This document shows, in pieces, positions 38,396-52,100 of a stretch of 64,000 bases of DNA. The notes beneath the pieces were generated by a model. It saw nothing but the letters and a program-made list of their open reading frames with translations, made no database searches and had not been told where the DNA came from. Source of the stretch: Paragordius varius (Eukaryota > Nematomorpha); assembly GCA_964247055.1 (NCBI GenBank), contig OZ176052.1:10416001-10480000 (forward strand). The letters are read 5' to 3'. Made by a program: the position numbers and the translations under genes. Numbering within the stretch: position 1 is the stretch's first letter; the number at the start of each line of letters is the position of its first letter.

Positions 38396-39404
38396 TAATA
38401 TATTATGAGAATTATTTTGTAGTTTTACAGTACCACTTGCTTAAAAAAGAAATTATTGTGTGGTCTTACATGTTTAGAGAATTTAGATTCAAAATTTACC
38501 ATTTGTATTTAAGACAATAAAAAATACATAGAAACAATGAATTTTTTATGATTTTTCCAATCGTGTTATTGTATAGTAAATAAAAATATAATACTGTTTG
38601 AATCTGGCGGAATAGCATAAATATTAATCTTGGATTTACATTATTGTTGGGCTATCTTTTATTAACGTATAATATAAATTAAACGTCCATAATTAAATGA
38701 AATTATTTGTTGTAAGATAAGAAAAAAATAATTACAATCATTTGTTCTTTTTTACGCATACCAACAATAATGTGAATCGACCAACATTAATGTGCCTACT
38801 CTATTATAAAAATCTTTGATATTAATTTTATTAATAAATTATCAGTATTTCCTATCTCAGGCTTTTAAATTAAATACTTATGAAATACAAATGATATATT
38901 GCATATTTTAAAATTTATCTCTATAATCTAAAATTAATACATCGTCAAAAAATAATATTTTATGTTACAATTTTAAGGTTAGCAAACAGAACACAATTAT
39001 ATCCTACAACTGCAAAAATATTGATAGCAAAATTGATTGGGTAATAAATTTTATGTTAATCAATTATCTAGGAACTGAAGAGTATCAGTGATTTCAATGA
39101 GATATATGAGGTAAAAAATTATTTAATATTCTTTTATTAATAATGGATAGAAAATAGCGTTTGCTGTTATGAGAAAGCGCTGGGATAAATACGAGATCCT
39201 GTGCCAAGATACGATATTATTTGATGACCTGAAACCCAAATTTACTAAAATGTATGGCTCATTTGTCGGAGCCTTGTTCAAGGAAAACAGAACGTAAGTT
39301 GAATGTAAAAATGACGTGTCAAAATAATTGTCTTAAGGAAATATCGATAAATTTATATTATTGTAAATCTTTAAACTTGTACTAATAACAAAACTTTTAC
39401 CGAT

Positions 39405-39445
<41 letters not shown>

Positions 39446-42400
39446 CAAAATGTAATTAATAGATTGTTAAAAGATTTTCTAATCCTACGAGTGGCAAATG
39501 CGTTGGCCCCATACACTGTCCCAGATTACAGAGATCATCAGGCCGGGTTAAACGAAATCCAAAAATATTTTAACTCCTCCAACCTGGCAGCCAGGTGTGT
39601 AAATATGATAATTTCAGAGCAAGTGGATTTATCAAAATACTCAATTTATTTGAGTCTACAAAATACTTCCGTTTCTACAGTAAAATATTGACACCTTTTC
39701 TTATACTATTTAGTGGTGTAATGCGATTTTACATTCAATATTTATATTCTATACAGTTGAGAAATATAGTGAATGAGTATGTGAACAAAAGTGATTTGTA
39801 CAACCACAATGACACAGATTATTTAGTAATTTTTTAATAGCTATTTTGTAGGAATTCCTCAAAGAAACTGTACCAAACATGTATGTTCATTATCATAATT
39901 CGATTGAAATGGTACGTATTTTATATTACTATAACTCAAATTGAATTATTGGCTGTTTCGTTTACTATTAGTAATAAAGGTTACATTTATTTGAATAAAC
40001 TATTTCAAATTTGCCAAACATAGATATATTGTCCATTTAATTGTATCATATAAAACAAATACTAAAACCGTAATCTTTTCTCTTTCAATATATTTATTAT
40101 ATGAGTTGGTACCCACAATTATAATATTTGTTATGAATAAGATTAATCCAATGCCAACAGGCGAATTCTTTCTTTCTAACATGTATGATCTCAAGGAGTC
40201 CACACACTTTCTCAATACTGCCTCATCTCTGTAAGTTTCAAATCGTTTTCACAATTAAGTATTTACTACTTTTCTAAATTGCTTAATTTTGGATAAGGGG
40301 CAAACTGGCCAATTTTGAATGAATAATTTATAATAAATATTATATTAATACTGAAACTTCAAAAGGCCTAAAAAAATATGGTTATGCTCGCTCTCTATGC
40401 ATTTCATCCATACGTGGTGCAAGGAAAAATAAGTTTTGAAATAATTGAGTTTTTCTGTTTATAGAACTAAATATAACATTTTTACAGTCTTACAGTAAGT
40501 CCAGTTAAATTCTTCGCAAATAGCTCATTAATTAAATTTCTGCGACTGCACTAAAATATCGTAGACCGCATAAATTTTTTAGCCTCCCGAGCTAATTTCA
40601 TATCCACTCACATTTCATTCTTTCGAAATAAGATTTGTCATATAATTATATTTTTTATAAGACAATAGCGTTATTAAAGTAAGAAAATCTAAACAAAAGA
40701 ATTGATGGAGTAAATAACGACGAGGGTTTGTAATGTAAACTATGTGGAAATTGTCGTAAATTTTCGCCATAGAAAAGTATATATGCAAAAATTGAATTTT
40801 TATAGAATTATATGTACCATTTTCACTTCAAGTTGGTCCTACACTTCATGGTCCCCCACACTTTAACCTTCAATATCCTTATTTTAAGTTTAGATCTCAC
40901 CATAAATTCATGTTTTATTTAATTACTTTTTAACCTGATTTTCTTTATTTATTATATATTTTTCATTTAAAAATAAAATTTTATATTCAAAATCGCTTTT
41001 TTGTTCCAAACTATTTCTAATTTAATAAAATTAATACCATGTAAATGTTTTTACTGATAAATTGTAATTATTAACCCAGAAAATTTATATATATTATTTA
41101 AAAACATGTTAAAATGTTATAAATATATAAAATAAATTTTAGGAAATTAAAGATATACGGTTTCTTAATTATTAAAATTAATATTGATTTAAAGTTTTTG
41201 TTAAATAAAGAAAATTTGTTAAAAATGATAAAATAGATGAATTATACACGATTCGATTGATAAAAGTTAAAAACAAAACAAAGTTAAAGGACCAACTTGA
41301 TTCAAGTATTCAGGGACCAACTTGAAATGCACAAGGACCAGCATGAAGTTTTTAAGGACCAACTTAAAGATTCAAGGACACTCTTGAATTGCAAATGGTA
41401 TATATATATATATATATATATACTTAACTGTTCTCCTGATGATGCCTATGCGAAAATTTGAGAACAATAAATTATATTTTATTCTTATTCTATGACGATT
41501 CCCACATTGAAAGTGAATATCTGGCATATAAAATAAAGCCAAAGATTGTATGCATTACCTTAGGTTTGTTTAAACTTCCTTATATACATTAGTATGGTAT
41601 AAAATAAATAATATACCTATATAGAATGCATGCCAAAATTTTAAAAGAATTGTTGAACCTGGTGATCTTATTTTGTATTATATTTTTTAACACATTCGAA
41701 AAATAAAGACGCTTTTTAAAAAATTGTCCAAAACCCAATTTTTAAAAAGGCCATTTAATATTTTCCATCTGACATATGTATAAATTGGTAGGTACTCAGA
41801 ATATTGCTCTAAACATTTTATACGTCTTGACAATTAAAAATTCTGGGTATTATTTTTCTGGCAACCATTTTTTACCCTAAATAAAATTATAACATCCTTT
41901 GAAATATATTAAATTTATATGAATTATTATATACATATAGTTGGGTGCAATTGGATCTTAAGCCTGAGGCCACTTTTATGTATGATTACCATAAAATTAC
42001 ATATAAATATATTTGATAAATGTATACTGATGTATTTCTTATTACACAGCAATTATTTCAGACTTGGATACCAACTCCTACCTTATTATAGTATCTAACC
42101 TAAATATTCTTAATTTAAATCATCATATTTTTATTTATTATTATGCAACTTATATAGTAAAATGCAATGAAGATTTTATGGAATTAAATCTTTTGCAAAG
42201 GGCCATAAAATTTGCAACGGTATGAATGACTATTACCAAAAAACTTTTTAATTAAAATACCAAATATATTATTATCTGAATTAAAAGTAGATTGCTTCTT
42301 CTAATCAGAGTCAACCAGCTGATATGACCGAATCGCAATTTGAATTAATTCTGGAAGTATCTGATTTTTGTTAAAAGTGTTTGTCTTTTATTTTATTAAA

Positions 42401-42580
42401 TATTTTTGGTATTATTAATACATATCTTTTTAGGAATATTGTGAAAATCCATATATGGAATGGATTTTGAAAAAAAATTTACTTTTAACGCTTGGATCCC
42501 TGGAATCAGCTAAACGGAAATTCTCGTGCAAGCCTCTTCATATATCCTGTGAAGATGAGCTACTTAGTATAACAACATAG
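37321..42580 (+). CDS. M13 (neprilysin-type) family protein lacking the zinc-binding segment
   Basis: Exons 37321-37408, 37442-37543, 37616-38091, 38978-39040, 39072-39110, 39151-39293, 39463-39594, 39714-39825, 39852-39911, 40142-40230, 41941-41979, 42050-42090, 42158-42219, 42291-42356 and 42434-42580; phases agree throughout, about 552 aa. The N-terminus MKRFVLWVAFTLILYISPAF is a signal peptide. M13 landmarks in order: VKAVYDSCMAYQ, LLKDFLILRVANALAPYT, PDYRDHQAGL, FFLSNMYDL, LKPEATFINYF (family P..VNAYY), NEDFMELNLLQ (family GENIADLGGLQ, so ExxxD reads ExxxE), MTESQFELILEEYCE (family YTDDQLFFL..A..WC) and LGSLES...FSCKP. HExxH and its surroundings, normally between VNAYY and GENIAD, are absent; the introns there are only about 70 bp. 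Normal M13 enzymes are about 650-770 aa. Likely a secreted non-catalytic homologue. Some exon edges (39463-40230) are tentative. Confidence 0.75.
38516..38521 (+). terminator. Poly(A) signal AATAAA after the short M13-like form
   Basis: AATAAA 121 bases after the stop at 38393-38395, inside the intron of the long form; supports a premature 3' end. Confidence 0.45.
40812..41405. repeat. Foldback element with AAGGACCAACTTGA-type units
   Basis: Ends TACCATTTTCACTTCAAG and the inverse of ATACCATTTGCAATTCAAG. The right arm holds four or five units of AAGGACCAACTTGA type spaced about 25 bases, the left arm inverse copies (CAAGTTGGTCC). Inserted in the 1.7 kb intron of the M13-like gene; a (TA)n run follows. 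Confidence 0.6.
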
Positions 42581-43940
42581 ATATATCTTTAAACTTTATA
42601 TTATTAAACTATTGGGTTCATGATTGTAATCATTATTTTATCTATGATGATTTTTTGATTTATTTTGGTTAAAATAAATTTTTCAGCATCCATCCTTTTT
42701 AAACTGTTTTACCTAGTTGTTTGTGAATTCATTCAAATAATATATATACCACGATTTGATAAATGACAAATTTGGTAATGTAAGTTTAATTTTTCGAAAA
42801 AATTTAATTATAAATTTTTAACGGTTATAAGGATATAAATAGTAGCGTAGTAAAAGGAGGGTTTGGAGTTAACTTAAGAGCCATAATTTAGGTGTACGGG
42901 CTATTTTATTCAAAAGGTATTATAACAATCAATAGCCAAAGAATAATATTTGACTGAGCTGGATTTTAATACATTAAAAAATCTCAACTCAAAATTAATC
43001 TTTGCAACAAAATTGGGCATCAAATTTAAGGATTGAACCTTATTGACAATTAATATATTTATTAAATTATAAAATTTGTATGGAATATATTTTAAACGGG
43101 CCTATCGAGCCTAAAATGTTACAATATCACAAATGCCTAAATTGCTAAATCGCAAAATCCGCTCACATTATGGTAGATTTTTTGGGTAAAAAGCACAGCT
43201 TGTGGTTTCTCCTCGGTTCCTGAATGTGTTTAAAATAGAAACAACATATAATTTATATCTCAAATTTAGTTCATTTATTAACTGATTGCTTTGTAGTGGT
43301 ACAGGTGTATATATATATATTTTAGCAAGGATAATTAACGTAATAAATTAGAATACTATTTGTATCAAGTACAATGTCATATAAAATATCCATATATATT
43401 AAACTACTTATTAAATACAATGTCATATAAAATATAAATAATAATTTAACTTAAGGTTATAAACTTGGCAACTATAAATACCATTATACAATGTCATATA
43501 AATTAAATAATGAATATAATTAACTTAAGGTTATACCAAATTAACAGTTCCATTTTCATATTACCATGAACCAACCCGCTTCCGGTTTCAAACCATCAAA
43601 ATGAATAGGTCCCATATGGTTTTATTTAAAAAAATAAAATTTTTTGTTAAAATATTTAATGTATATTGTAAAAAAATTTTCTAGTTTCTTATCAAATTAG
43701 AATGATTACATTTTAAAATTTGTTTTATAAAAAAATTTTTGAATAGAATTGATCGTATGATAATCGTATCTAATTTAAATGGAATTACCATGTTGACAAT
43801 ATTTTTGGATATCTTACCTTCAACGATTGAAGAAATCCACAGATATAATTTAAGTAAATAAATTGATATTGGTAAAAACCAAAATTAAATCGTGCATAAT
43901 AAATTACCCATAATAATAAAATATGAGCCCCGCTATATAT
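42581..43940. other. No gene; short duplicated motifs
   Basis: At 43370-43530 TACAATGTCATATAAA occurs three times and TTAACTTAAGGTTATA twice, a decayed tandem array. Nothing else recognised. Confidence 0.45.
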
Positions 43941-44000
43941 CAGTGATACTCAAACCGCAGTCCTTAAGATTTTTTGGCGACAGATTTAAAGGTATTGTAA
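43941..44000 (+). mobile_element. Solo left end of a hAT element
   Basis: CAGTGATACTCAAACCGCAG matches the left terminus of the hAT at 45294. No right end found nearby. Confidence 0.5.
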
Positions 44001-44365
44001 GGTTGCATTAGCGATACATTTTATGGCTCACAATACACAAAAAAACTTTTCAAATTTTAAATTTTTGGATTTGATAAGTAGTCTGACAGAATTTTCCGTA
44101 CAAACATTTTTAAAGTTGTTAAGATTTTTTCCATAGGTATACAAATACTCTTTTTACCTACCTTTGCATTTATACATTTGGCCATTTAATTTATCTAATA
44201 AACTATGTGATTTACCATTATTGATATTTTAATAATTACAATAAAAATGTTGTATAAAAATCATTTAATAAAAAGATAGATACCAAAATAAAACCGATCC
44301 CAAATGTAAAGAATCGGCTCCGTAACTCTTAATTTTTAAGGGACCACCCCTACTCTATTTTTAAA

Positions 44366-44452
44366 TTTTTTGAAACCAGGTTCTGGTTCTAACTGTCCAG
44401 AAACCACGACACTTGTTCCGATTCCCCTTCTTCGAACCCGTTTGAAGCCCTG
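44366..44452 (-). mobile_element. Fragment of hAT-type element R5
   Basis: Reverse complement starts CAGGGCTTCAAACGGGTTCG, the R5 terminus seen at 17999, with GGAATCGGAAC..TCTGG-type subterminal sequence. Confidence 0.45.
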
Positions 44453-44698
44453 GGAAAAACTAAATATTTTAATTGGTATTTTAAGCTTTCCTTCAATTGA
44501 TGTTGTGTTTTGTCAAAATTTATTGCTTGAGGACTCACGTGCAACTTTAAGTTTACAAAATAGGCTCTTGCCAGTCGCGATAAAAAATTTATTTAGTGCT
44601 ATATTTATAGAATGAAATGTATGCTCAAAAATCGCTTATATTACTTCTCAGTAAGACTTATCAGCATGTTATTAAGGTGTATATGTTATTGCTATATA

Positions 44699-47600
44699 TA
44701 TACTTTGTGTGCAAATAAATTTTTAAGAAAAATTTTTTTTTTCACGAGATAACTTATGACCAGCGTATTCATTTGCCTCAAAAATTTTAATTTGTTGACA
44801 ACCTAGTTTTTGAAATATTGAAAGAAAATCGAAATCGGGCAAATTAAAATTAAAGATAATTCAAAAAACAATGATAAAATTTGAAATATTATGGTTTATT
44901 CATTTTAGTAAATATTTTCAATATATAAATAGCCTAAAATCATAATAGTTAGGGTGTCTATAAAATTTCAGCTCAAAAGATGGCGTTCTTTTATCACACT
45001 TAAAATACAAAAAAAATTTAATTTCTATCTTAAAATAATTTTTTTAATTATTTACTACCTAAACTGACTATTAAAATCTTAACATTTATATTATATTCAG
45101 TAAAAAATACTTATATATCAAAATAAAACCCAAAATATTGTTTATTATTTTTGCATTTTTTTGTCATCTGGTTTATGAGTGTATAAAAAATATATATTGT
45201 TTTTTGGATTTTTACATGAGTGGGAATCAAGTTTATAATTTATGCAAAATAGGATTTAAAAGTAGTGGAATATCAACCAACATTCCTCTAATCCAGTGAT
45301 ACTCAAACCGCGGCCCGCGGGCCGCATGCGGCCCTAAGAGTGCTTTAAAATTGCCCTATGACCATAATGATAGATATTTTTTTTATTGATGAATTTTTAA
45401 AATACACATAAACGAATTTTCGCTTATTTTAATATCAATTTATTTTCTTTACATCTATTTCGTAATTTCTATTTTTTACCCAATTCGGTAGAAAAATTTC
45501 CCTAAAAATGATTTCCAAATTTTGAAACACGTTGTCTCTGTTTCTGTATTCTATTTTCTATTTTGAAATTTTTATTGAATTCCTTTTTTGTATTTCAGCA
45601 AGCTTTTCACCCAAACTTGCATATACATATTTTTTCCATAGCGATCCTAAATTATTTTTTATAACTCCCATAAAATATTTTTCAAATCAACATCATTAAA
45701 TTTTTACCTATTTTTTATAGCATAATTCAAATTATATTCCTATTTTTTGCAAAAATTTACATAATATTTATAAATTTAAAGGATGACATCTAATGCTAAA
45801 AAACGTATACTGATAAAAATCGCTCTTTAAAAAGGAATGGGAAGAAAAATTCTTTGTCGTTTTTAAAAATGTTGATACTTGCCTTATATGCAAGATCAAC
45901 ATAATTATTGAAAAATACAATATTGAAAGACATTTTACAATCTATCATTCTCATAAATTACCAAAAAATCACGAGGAAAGAATAATTAATAAATTAAGGA
46001 ATTATCAGAAAGAAAATCTATTATTTTTATAGCTTTCTCCCAGGAAAAGCTGTAACATTAGCTTCGTATGAAATTTGTTATATTTTAGGAAAAATATGAA
46101 ACCGTTTACTGATTCCCAACTAAGAAAAGAATGTCTAATAAGTGATAGCTCTTTTTTCGATAATAATGGTATATTTATCAAAAAAATTGGTTTCGATCTG
46201 CACAAATGGCTGTCCCTTTATGAAACGAAGGATTTATTCCTCTTTTGAAAAACAAAAATAATTTGAAAAATATTTACTCAACAGCAAAACTTGGTTTCCT
46301 GTGTAAAAGATGAATCACTCAATTCAGTAATTAAAACGGTTGTGGATATAGTTAACCTACGAGAGAATTTAGCAGCCGTAAATTCTAAACCCTCTGAAAG
46401 ATATCCACAGTGAGTTTAATAATATTCTTTTGTACACCGCTGTGAGATGGCTAAGCCTTAGCAAAGTATTAAATAGATTTTTTGTTTTAAGAAATGAGAT
46501 TGTATTATTTATAAAAGACAACAGAAAGTTTGACAAGGAAATTAATAGTGACCAATGGTGGGTTTTTTTGCCTACCTTTGCGACATTTACTTATAGACTT
46601 AGTCTTAATACAAGTTTCCAAGGGAGCAAAATATTAACCCAATTTGCTAATCAAATATTTGCTTTTGAAGAAAAATAAATAATATATAAACAAGAATTTA
46701 TAAATAAAACACTCCTATATTTTCCAACATTTAAAATAGACAATCATTTTGCATTTTTATATAATGAAATGAAATTTAATTTGAAGAACTAAAAAATATT
46801 AAAAATTGCTTAAAACTCGTGGAAAATCCATGGTATGGATATATTTAATATTAAGCAATTTGAGCATCTCGGTTTTGATCAGGCGCTTATCATTGAAGAA
46901 TTCGTAGATTTTAAAAATGATTCCAATTCGGAGGCTATATATAAGGAGAATCGAAGAGAAGAAAGATATGTATGGTTTTGGCAAGATGTGCCAAATAAAT
47001 ATGAAAATATAAAAAAAATGTGCTCAAGTTATCCTAACTGTTTTTTCTCAAGTTACCCGTGGACAGCATATTCAAAAATAAGGTATCTCAAGAATAGATA
47101 CAGAAATCGCTTAACCGATAATCATATAGACGACGTATTAAGATTGGTCTGTCATGAGGCGAAACCAAATTTGTCAAAAATTATTGGTTAATATCAAAAT
47201 AAATGTTGTTATCAAAATATTTATTTTTTTAAACTAAATGGTGCAAAACGAGTTTTTAGTTGGATTTACATGCGGGCATAAAATTAATTGTGCTGATTTA
47301 AAGTATAAATATGTGCATATGTGTCAAATAGCTGTGGAAATTTGCTATTATAAGATTCTGGCCCTCGAAAAAAATATATATTTTATTTGGCCCGTCAAAT
47401 TTTTTTCGTGAGTACCACTGCTCTAATCCCTGTAGCAAGTCTGTTTTATGACAAATTAATATTTGTATTGGGATTTGTACGGATTGTTGGTTGACATTCC
47501 ACTAATTTTAAATCCTGTTATGCATAAATTATATACTTTATAATTCGTACTCATGTAAGATTTCAAAATAAAACAGTATAAATTTTTTATACACTCACAG

Positions 47601-48050
47601 AACAGATGACATTAATGTAAAACCGAAAAACAATGTTTTACTATATATCAGTTTTTTTACTGAATAAAGTATGAATTTTAAGATTCTAATGGTAGTAAAT
47701 AATTAAAAAAAAATTTAATATAGTTTTTTAAAAAAATTTGTCTTGTGAGTGTTTTAAAAAACGCCATCTTTGAGCTTAAATTTTATAGAAACCCTAACTA
47801 TATGATTTTAGGCTATTTATATATTGAAAATATATCCTAAAATGATAATAAACCATAAAATCTCAAATTTTATAATTATCCGTAATTTTCACTTTTTGCC
47901 CGATTTCGATTTTCTCTCAATATTTCAAAAACTGAGTTGTCAACAAATATTAATTTTGGCAGCAAATGAATTCAGTGGTTATAAGCTATCTCATGAAATA
48001 ATTTTTTTCGTTAAATCAAAAATGGCCCTGTTTTTTGCACACAGTGTATA
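44699..48050. mobile_element. Long foldback element (Tc1/mariner-like ends) split by a hAT element
   Basis: Left arm 44699-45293 and right arm 47421-48050 are inverse copies: TATACTTTGTGTGCAAA against TTTGCACACAGTGTATA at the ends, GAAAATCGAAATCGGGCAAA and AATAGCCTAAAATCATA inside. TA-flanked ends of TGTGTGCAAA type resemble Tc1/mariner MITEs. Without the inserted hAT (45294-47420) it is about 1.2 kb. No open frame of its own. Confidence 0.65.
45294..47420 (+). mobile_element. Decayed hAT DNA transposon with transposase remains
   Basis: Ends CAGTGATACTCAAACCGCGG and CGTGAGTACCACTG, flanked by perfect 8-bp copies of CTCTAATC (45286-45293 and 47421-47428). Transposase pieces on + lie in order but different frames: BED-type zinc finger (TCLICKI...YNIERHF..YHSH, about 45880-45960), CTNGCPF (about 46200; family CTDGAP), AVRWLSLSKVLNRFFVLR (46430-46678) and the C-terminal dimerisation region FWQDVPNKYENIK...YRNRLTDNHIDDVLRL (46835-47191). 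Stops and frame changes separate them, so it is inactive. The type resembles ZBED5/FAM200-like hAT transposases. Confidence 0.88.
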
Positions 48051-48637
48051 TATATTTTAGGAAATGTTAACGTCGCATGAGCATTATAAAAAAAATCGGT
48101 CACTGATGGTTTCTTCTTTATTAAAATTTTAGAAGTATATTTTATTGAAGTTAAGGAAAAAGCCGGCGTGTCTTATATTGTGAGAAAATTTGCGAAGCAT
48201 CATAAGATTTGATGTAGTCGCTGTTAAGCATCTTTCTTTACCTATTGGTCATAAAAGAATGAGATAAAGTATTTACTTGTTAACTGGTTTGTGGATGATG
48301 GGGTGCACTGTTATTATTTTGGACTCAAAGGTTGTAAAATAAGAGCCATTCTTCGTATAATTAAAAACCGTAAGCTCAAAAGCATTTTAACTAAGAAATT
48401 ATACCATCCATTATACTTCTACGGTGAGGATATCTATATTAATTTTGGATTTCGGGACACAAAATTTGACATTTTTGGACCCGTTAAAATGTTATACCAA
48501 TCGATGCTGCTAAATCTTTCCATAATTTCATAGTGATTAGCGGAAATTGAAATTAATTATGTGTGTTTTTTAATGACACTAATATAATTTGAAGGCAAAC
48601 TCTTTTAAAATTTTCAGCAGAATAGAATAATGTAGAA
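48051..48637. other. No gene seen
   Basis: Open frame 48291-48533 (80 codons) shows no domain; the rest is A+T-rich spacer. Confidence 0.35.
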
Positions 48638-48990
48638 CAAGGGTGGCCAACCTTTTTTCCGCTTTGGGAAAAAATACGCTGGCAGGCATGAATATTAGGT
48701 GTTAAAAGATTCACTTTTCACTTTAACACAAATATATATCTATTTAAGGATTGGGGTGACTAGAAGCCATTTTAAAATTATTACAAAAATAATTATTTTG
48801 AATAGTTTTTATAGAACATAATTTTATCAAAATACTATTGCGATGATTCAGAAGACCTCTGTTTGCCACAATCTGTGCACATATAAAACATTTACATTAT
48901 TCAATTTATTAAATTTACAATGAATAATTAACTGTACAATTTGCGACGGAGTTAAGATGATTAAAAAATGGTTTTTGTAGCTTGGAAAAG
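48638..48990 (+). mobile_element. hAT-type MITE, family R4, partial copy
   Basis: Starts CAAGGGTGGCCAACC and tracks the 33098 copy for about 350 bases (TGATTCAGAAGACCTCTG). The right end is lost. Confidence 0.5.
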
Positions 48991-49138
48991 ATCTTTATAA
49001 TTATAAAAAGCGAAAAGGAATTTATTATAGCATAAATTATATCTTTGTGTACAAATTATATTGCATTATTGTTATCTTTTAAGATAAAGAGATAATATAA
49101 GAAATGTGAAATGAACTATTTATTTGGTTTTTTTAGGG

Positions 49139-52100
49139 TGTATATATAGTAATTTTAGTTGTACATGATTTGCATTATATCAATAAAATTTCAAGTAACA
49201 AAGGTTATAATATTTACATAATACACAAAAAATATAGAAAATAATACAATTCAAATAACGGTGAAAGTTATGATATATAACCAAGGTATGTATTTCACAT
49301 TTGCATGTAACGCAGAAAATCAAGATATAAAAATAAAGTATATCTTTCAGATTTGCATAACATCACTTCCCCCTTAAGAGAACCGGACCGGCTTCCGCCG
49401 AATTCTCTCGGGGTAACGACGCTCGTGCGGATTTACATTGATATTGTCATTATTGTTATTACTGTTATCATTACTACTTTCATTATTATTATCATTTATT
49501 TTATCATTATTACTACTATTGTTATTATTATCAATACTACTACCATTATTATTATTGTTATTGTCTTTATTACTATCATTACTATTGTTTGGAGTAACCG
49601 GTGCGGGTGAGTTGGCCGGTAGGTCTACGTGTTTCAACTGATCTGCATGCTTTCTGACAATCTTCTGGTTTACCTGATCCCACACACTGTACGAAAGGAG
49701 ACCCGTTCTATCAACAACATCGCCGGCTCGCCATCCAAAATTTTGTTCGTTTCTCATCATTACGGGTTGGTTTATTGAGAATTCACGGCGTGGACGGGGT
49801 GCGTCTAAGATTGTTGCTTTTGTGTTGATCCAGGTGAGGGGTGTTTGAGATACTCGTTTGAAGAGTAGTTGAAACGGGGTTTCTTTTGTAGTCGCATGTA
49901 TTGAATTACGATACGACCATAGAGTGGTATTGAAGGCTTCTTGTGGTGAAATATTATCATTTTTGATTTTTCTATACTTGCCCTTGAGGGTCCCAACTAA
50001 CCTTTCTACCATCCCATTACTTTAAGGATGATAGGGGGTTACTCTCACGTGTTTAATACCCAAGTTTGTTAAAGTGGATGTGAAGTACGAATTACTAAAA
50101 TAAGAAGCATTATCACTAATTACCGTCCTCGGAAACCCAAACCTGGCAAAGGTTTCCTCGAGTTTATGCAATATGTTTACCGAATTAACCCGTTTTAACA
50201 TGAACCCTTCCGACCATTTTGATGAGCTATCAATCAATAACAACCAATAATACCCGTCAACTGGTCCCGCTATATCGATGTGTAACCGCTCCCATATCGC
50301 AGCATTTGGATCCCATTGATAAGTCGGATTTTCACCTAGGCTTGGCTTGTTTACTTGACATGAACTACACTCACTGTATCTTCTTACCAAATCGTTCTCT
50401 AATTTTGGCCAAAAACAGGTAAACCTTGCCATTGCTTTCATTGTTTCTACATTATTATGCCCGCTGTGTAAGTAATTGACCACATTTGCCTGTAAGCTTT
50501 CTGGGATGATAATACGATCGTTTAAACTGAGCAATCCGTATTGGTACGAAATCTCTCCCTTCCGATTCGTAAACCCAGCCAACTCAACATCACTCCAATC
50601 TTGGTTATGAATCGCCTTAATTACTTTCTGCAAAATTTTATCCTTAACCGTTTCTCTCCGAATTTCATCGCGACTTAACTGAACGTTATGACAATTTAGG
50701 AACCTGAGATGTCTAGTTACCATGTAATCTCTATCGATTGTGTCAACATTATTATCACCGGGACATCTTGACAAGTAATCGGCTCTATTTTTCGGACCCG
50801 CCTGATAACTTAGTTCAAAATCATAATCATTCAAACGGTTAACCCATCTTAAAACTTTCGCATTTTGAATTTCTTTCAAATTTCTATCCCTATTTATTAA
50901 CCTAACAAGTGGTAAGTGGTCTGTCAAAATTTCAAACTTTCTACCATAAATGAAGTTGTGGAACTTTTCTAATGCAAAAACAATAGCCTTTAATTCCTTT
51001 TCTATCGTGGAGTAGTTTAATTCTGCGGTACTACATTTTCTTGAACCATAGGCAATAGGTTTCCTTTCACCATTTACAACATGACTTAGAATACATCCAA
51101 ACCCTATATCTGAGGCATCGGTTTCAATTACTAACTTTCTATCCGGATTGTATGGTGTTAAAAATACTTGTTCACTTAATAATTCCTTAGCGGCTTTCCA
51201 ACAATTCTCATGTTTTTCCGACCAGTTCCATCTGACGTTCTTACTTGTTAAACTATGTAAATCACTTACAATCAATTGAAGCTTGGGTATAAATCTTTCA
51301 TGGAATGTTAAAAATCCTAGAAAACTTCTTAAAGATTTTTTATCCACAGGTTTTTTAAAATCATTGATTGCTTTTACTTTATTCTTGCAAGGACTTATAC
51401 CTTTATTACTTATTTCAAATCCCAGATAACTTACTGAAGGTTCACCAATTTTTATTTTATCTTTTCTTAATCTAAAACCTGCTAATTCTAACCGATTTAA
51501 AACATTATTAAGATTTATTAAATGTTCCTGTTCAGATTTGCCAGTTACTAAAACATCATCTAAATATGCACAAGTGCCGGGACAATCTTTTATAACCTGG
51601 TCCATGACTCGTTGGAAAATTATTGGTCCTGTTGACAGTCCGAAAGGCATCCTTTTGTAGCGAAAAAATCCTTTGTGAGTCGCAATTGTCAAGAGATCTT
51701 GTGATTCTTTGGTTATGGGCATTTGTAGATAGGCATCTTTCAAGTCAATCTTAGTGAAAACTTGGCCTTCGCCAATCTTACTCACTAAATCATCAAACGT
51801 TGGAATGATATGAGAGTCCTCAGTGAGCCACTTGTTGATGGTAACTCTAAAATCGCTGCAAATTCTTACCTCTCCATTCGCTTTGAGCACATTAACGGTG
51901 GGCGTGGCCCATGTCAGAGGTGTAAGGTTGGGATCTATAGGCTCCAGAATTCTAACTTTTGTAATCTTAGTAATTCATTTTCAGCTTTTGCTCTTAGGGG
52001 AAACGGTACTCGGCGGCAAGGCCAAACTTTGGGGGAGGCATTGGGTGCTATATGAATTGTAACTGGCTCAATGTAACAACCTAATTCTTCTTTAAATAGA

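Noticed and set aside
49438-49641. Plus-strand Leu/Ile-rich open frames
   Set aside because: Shadow of the Asn-rich tail of the Gypsy integrase on the other strand.
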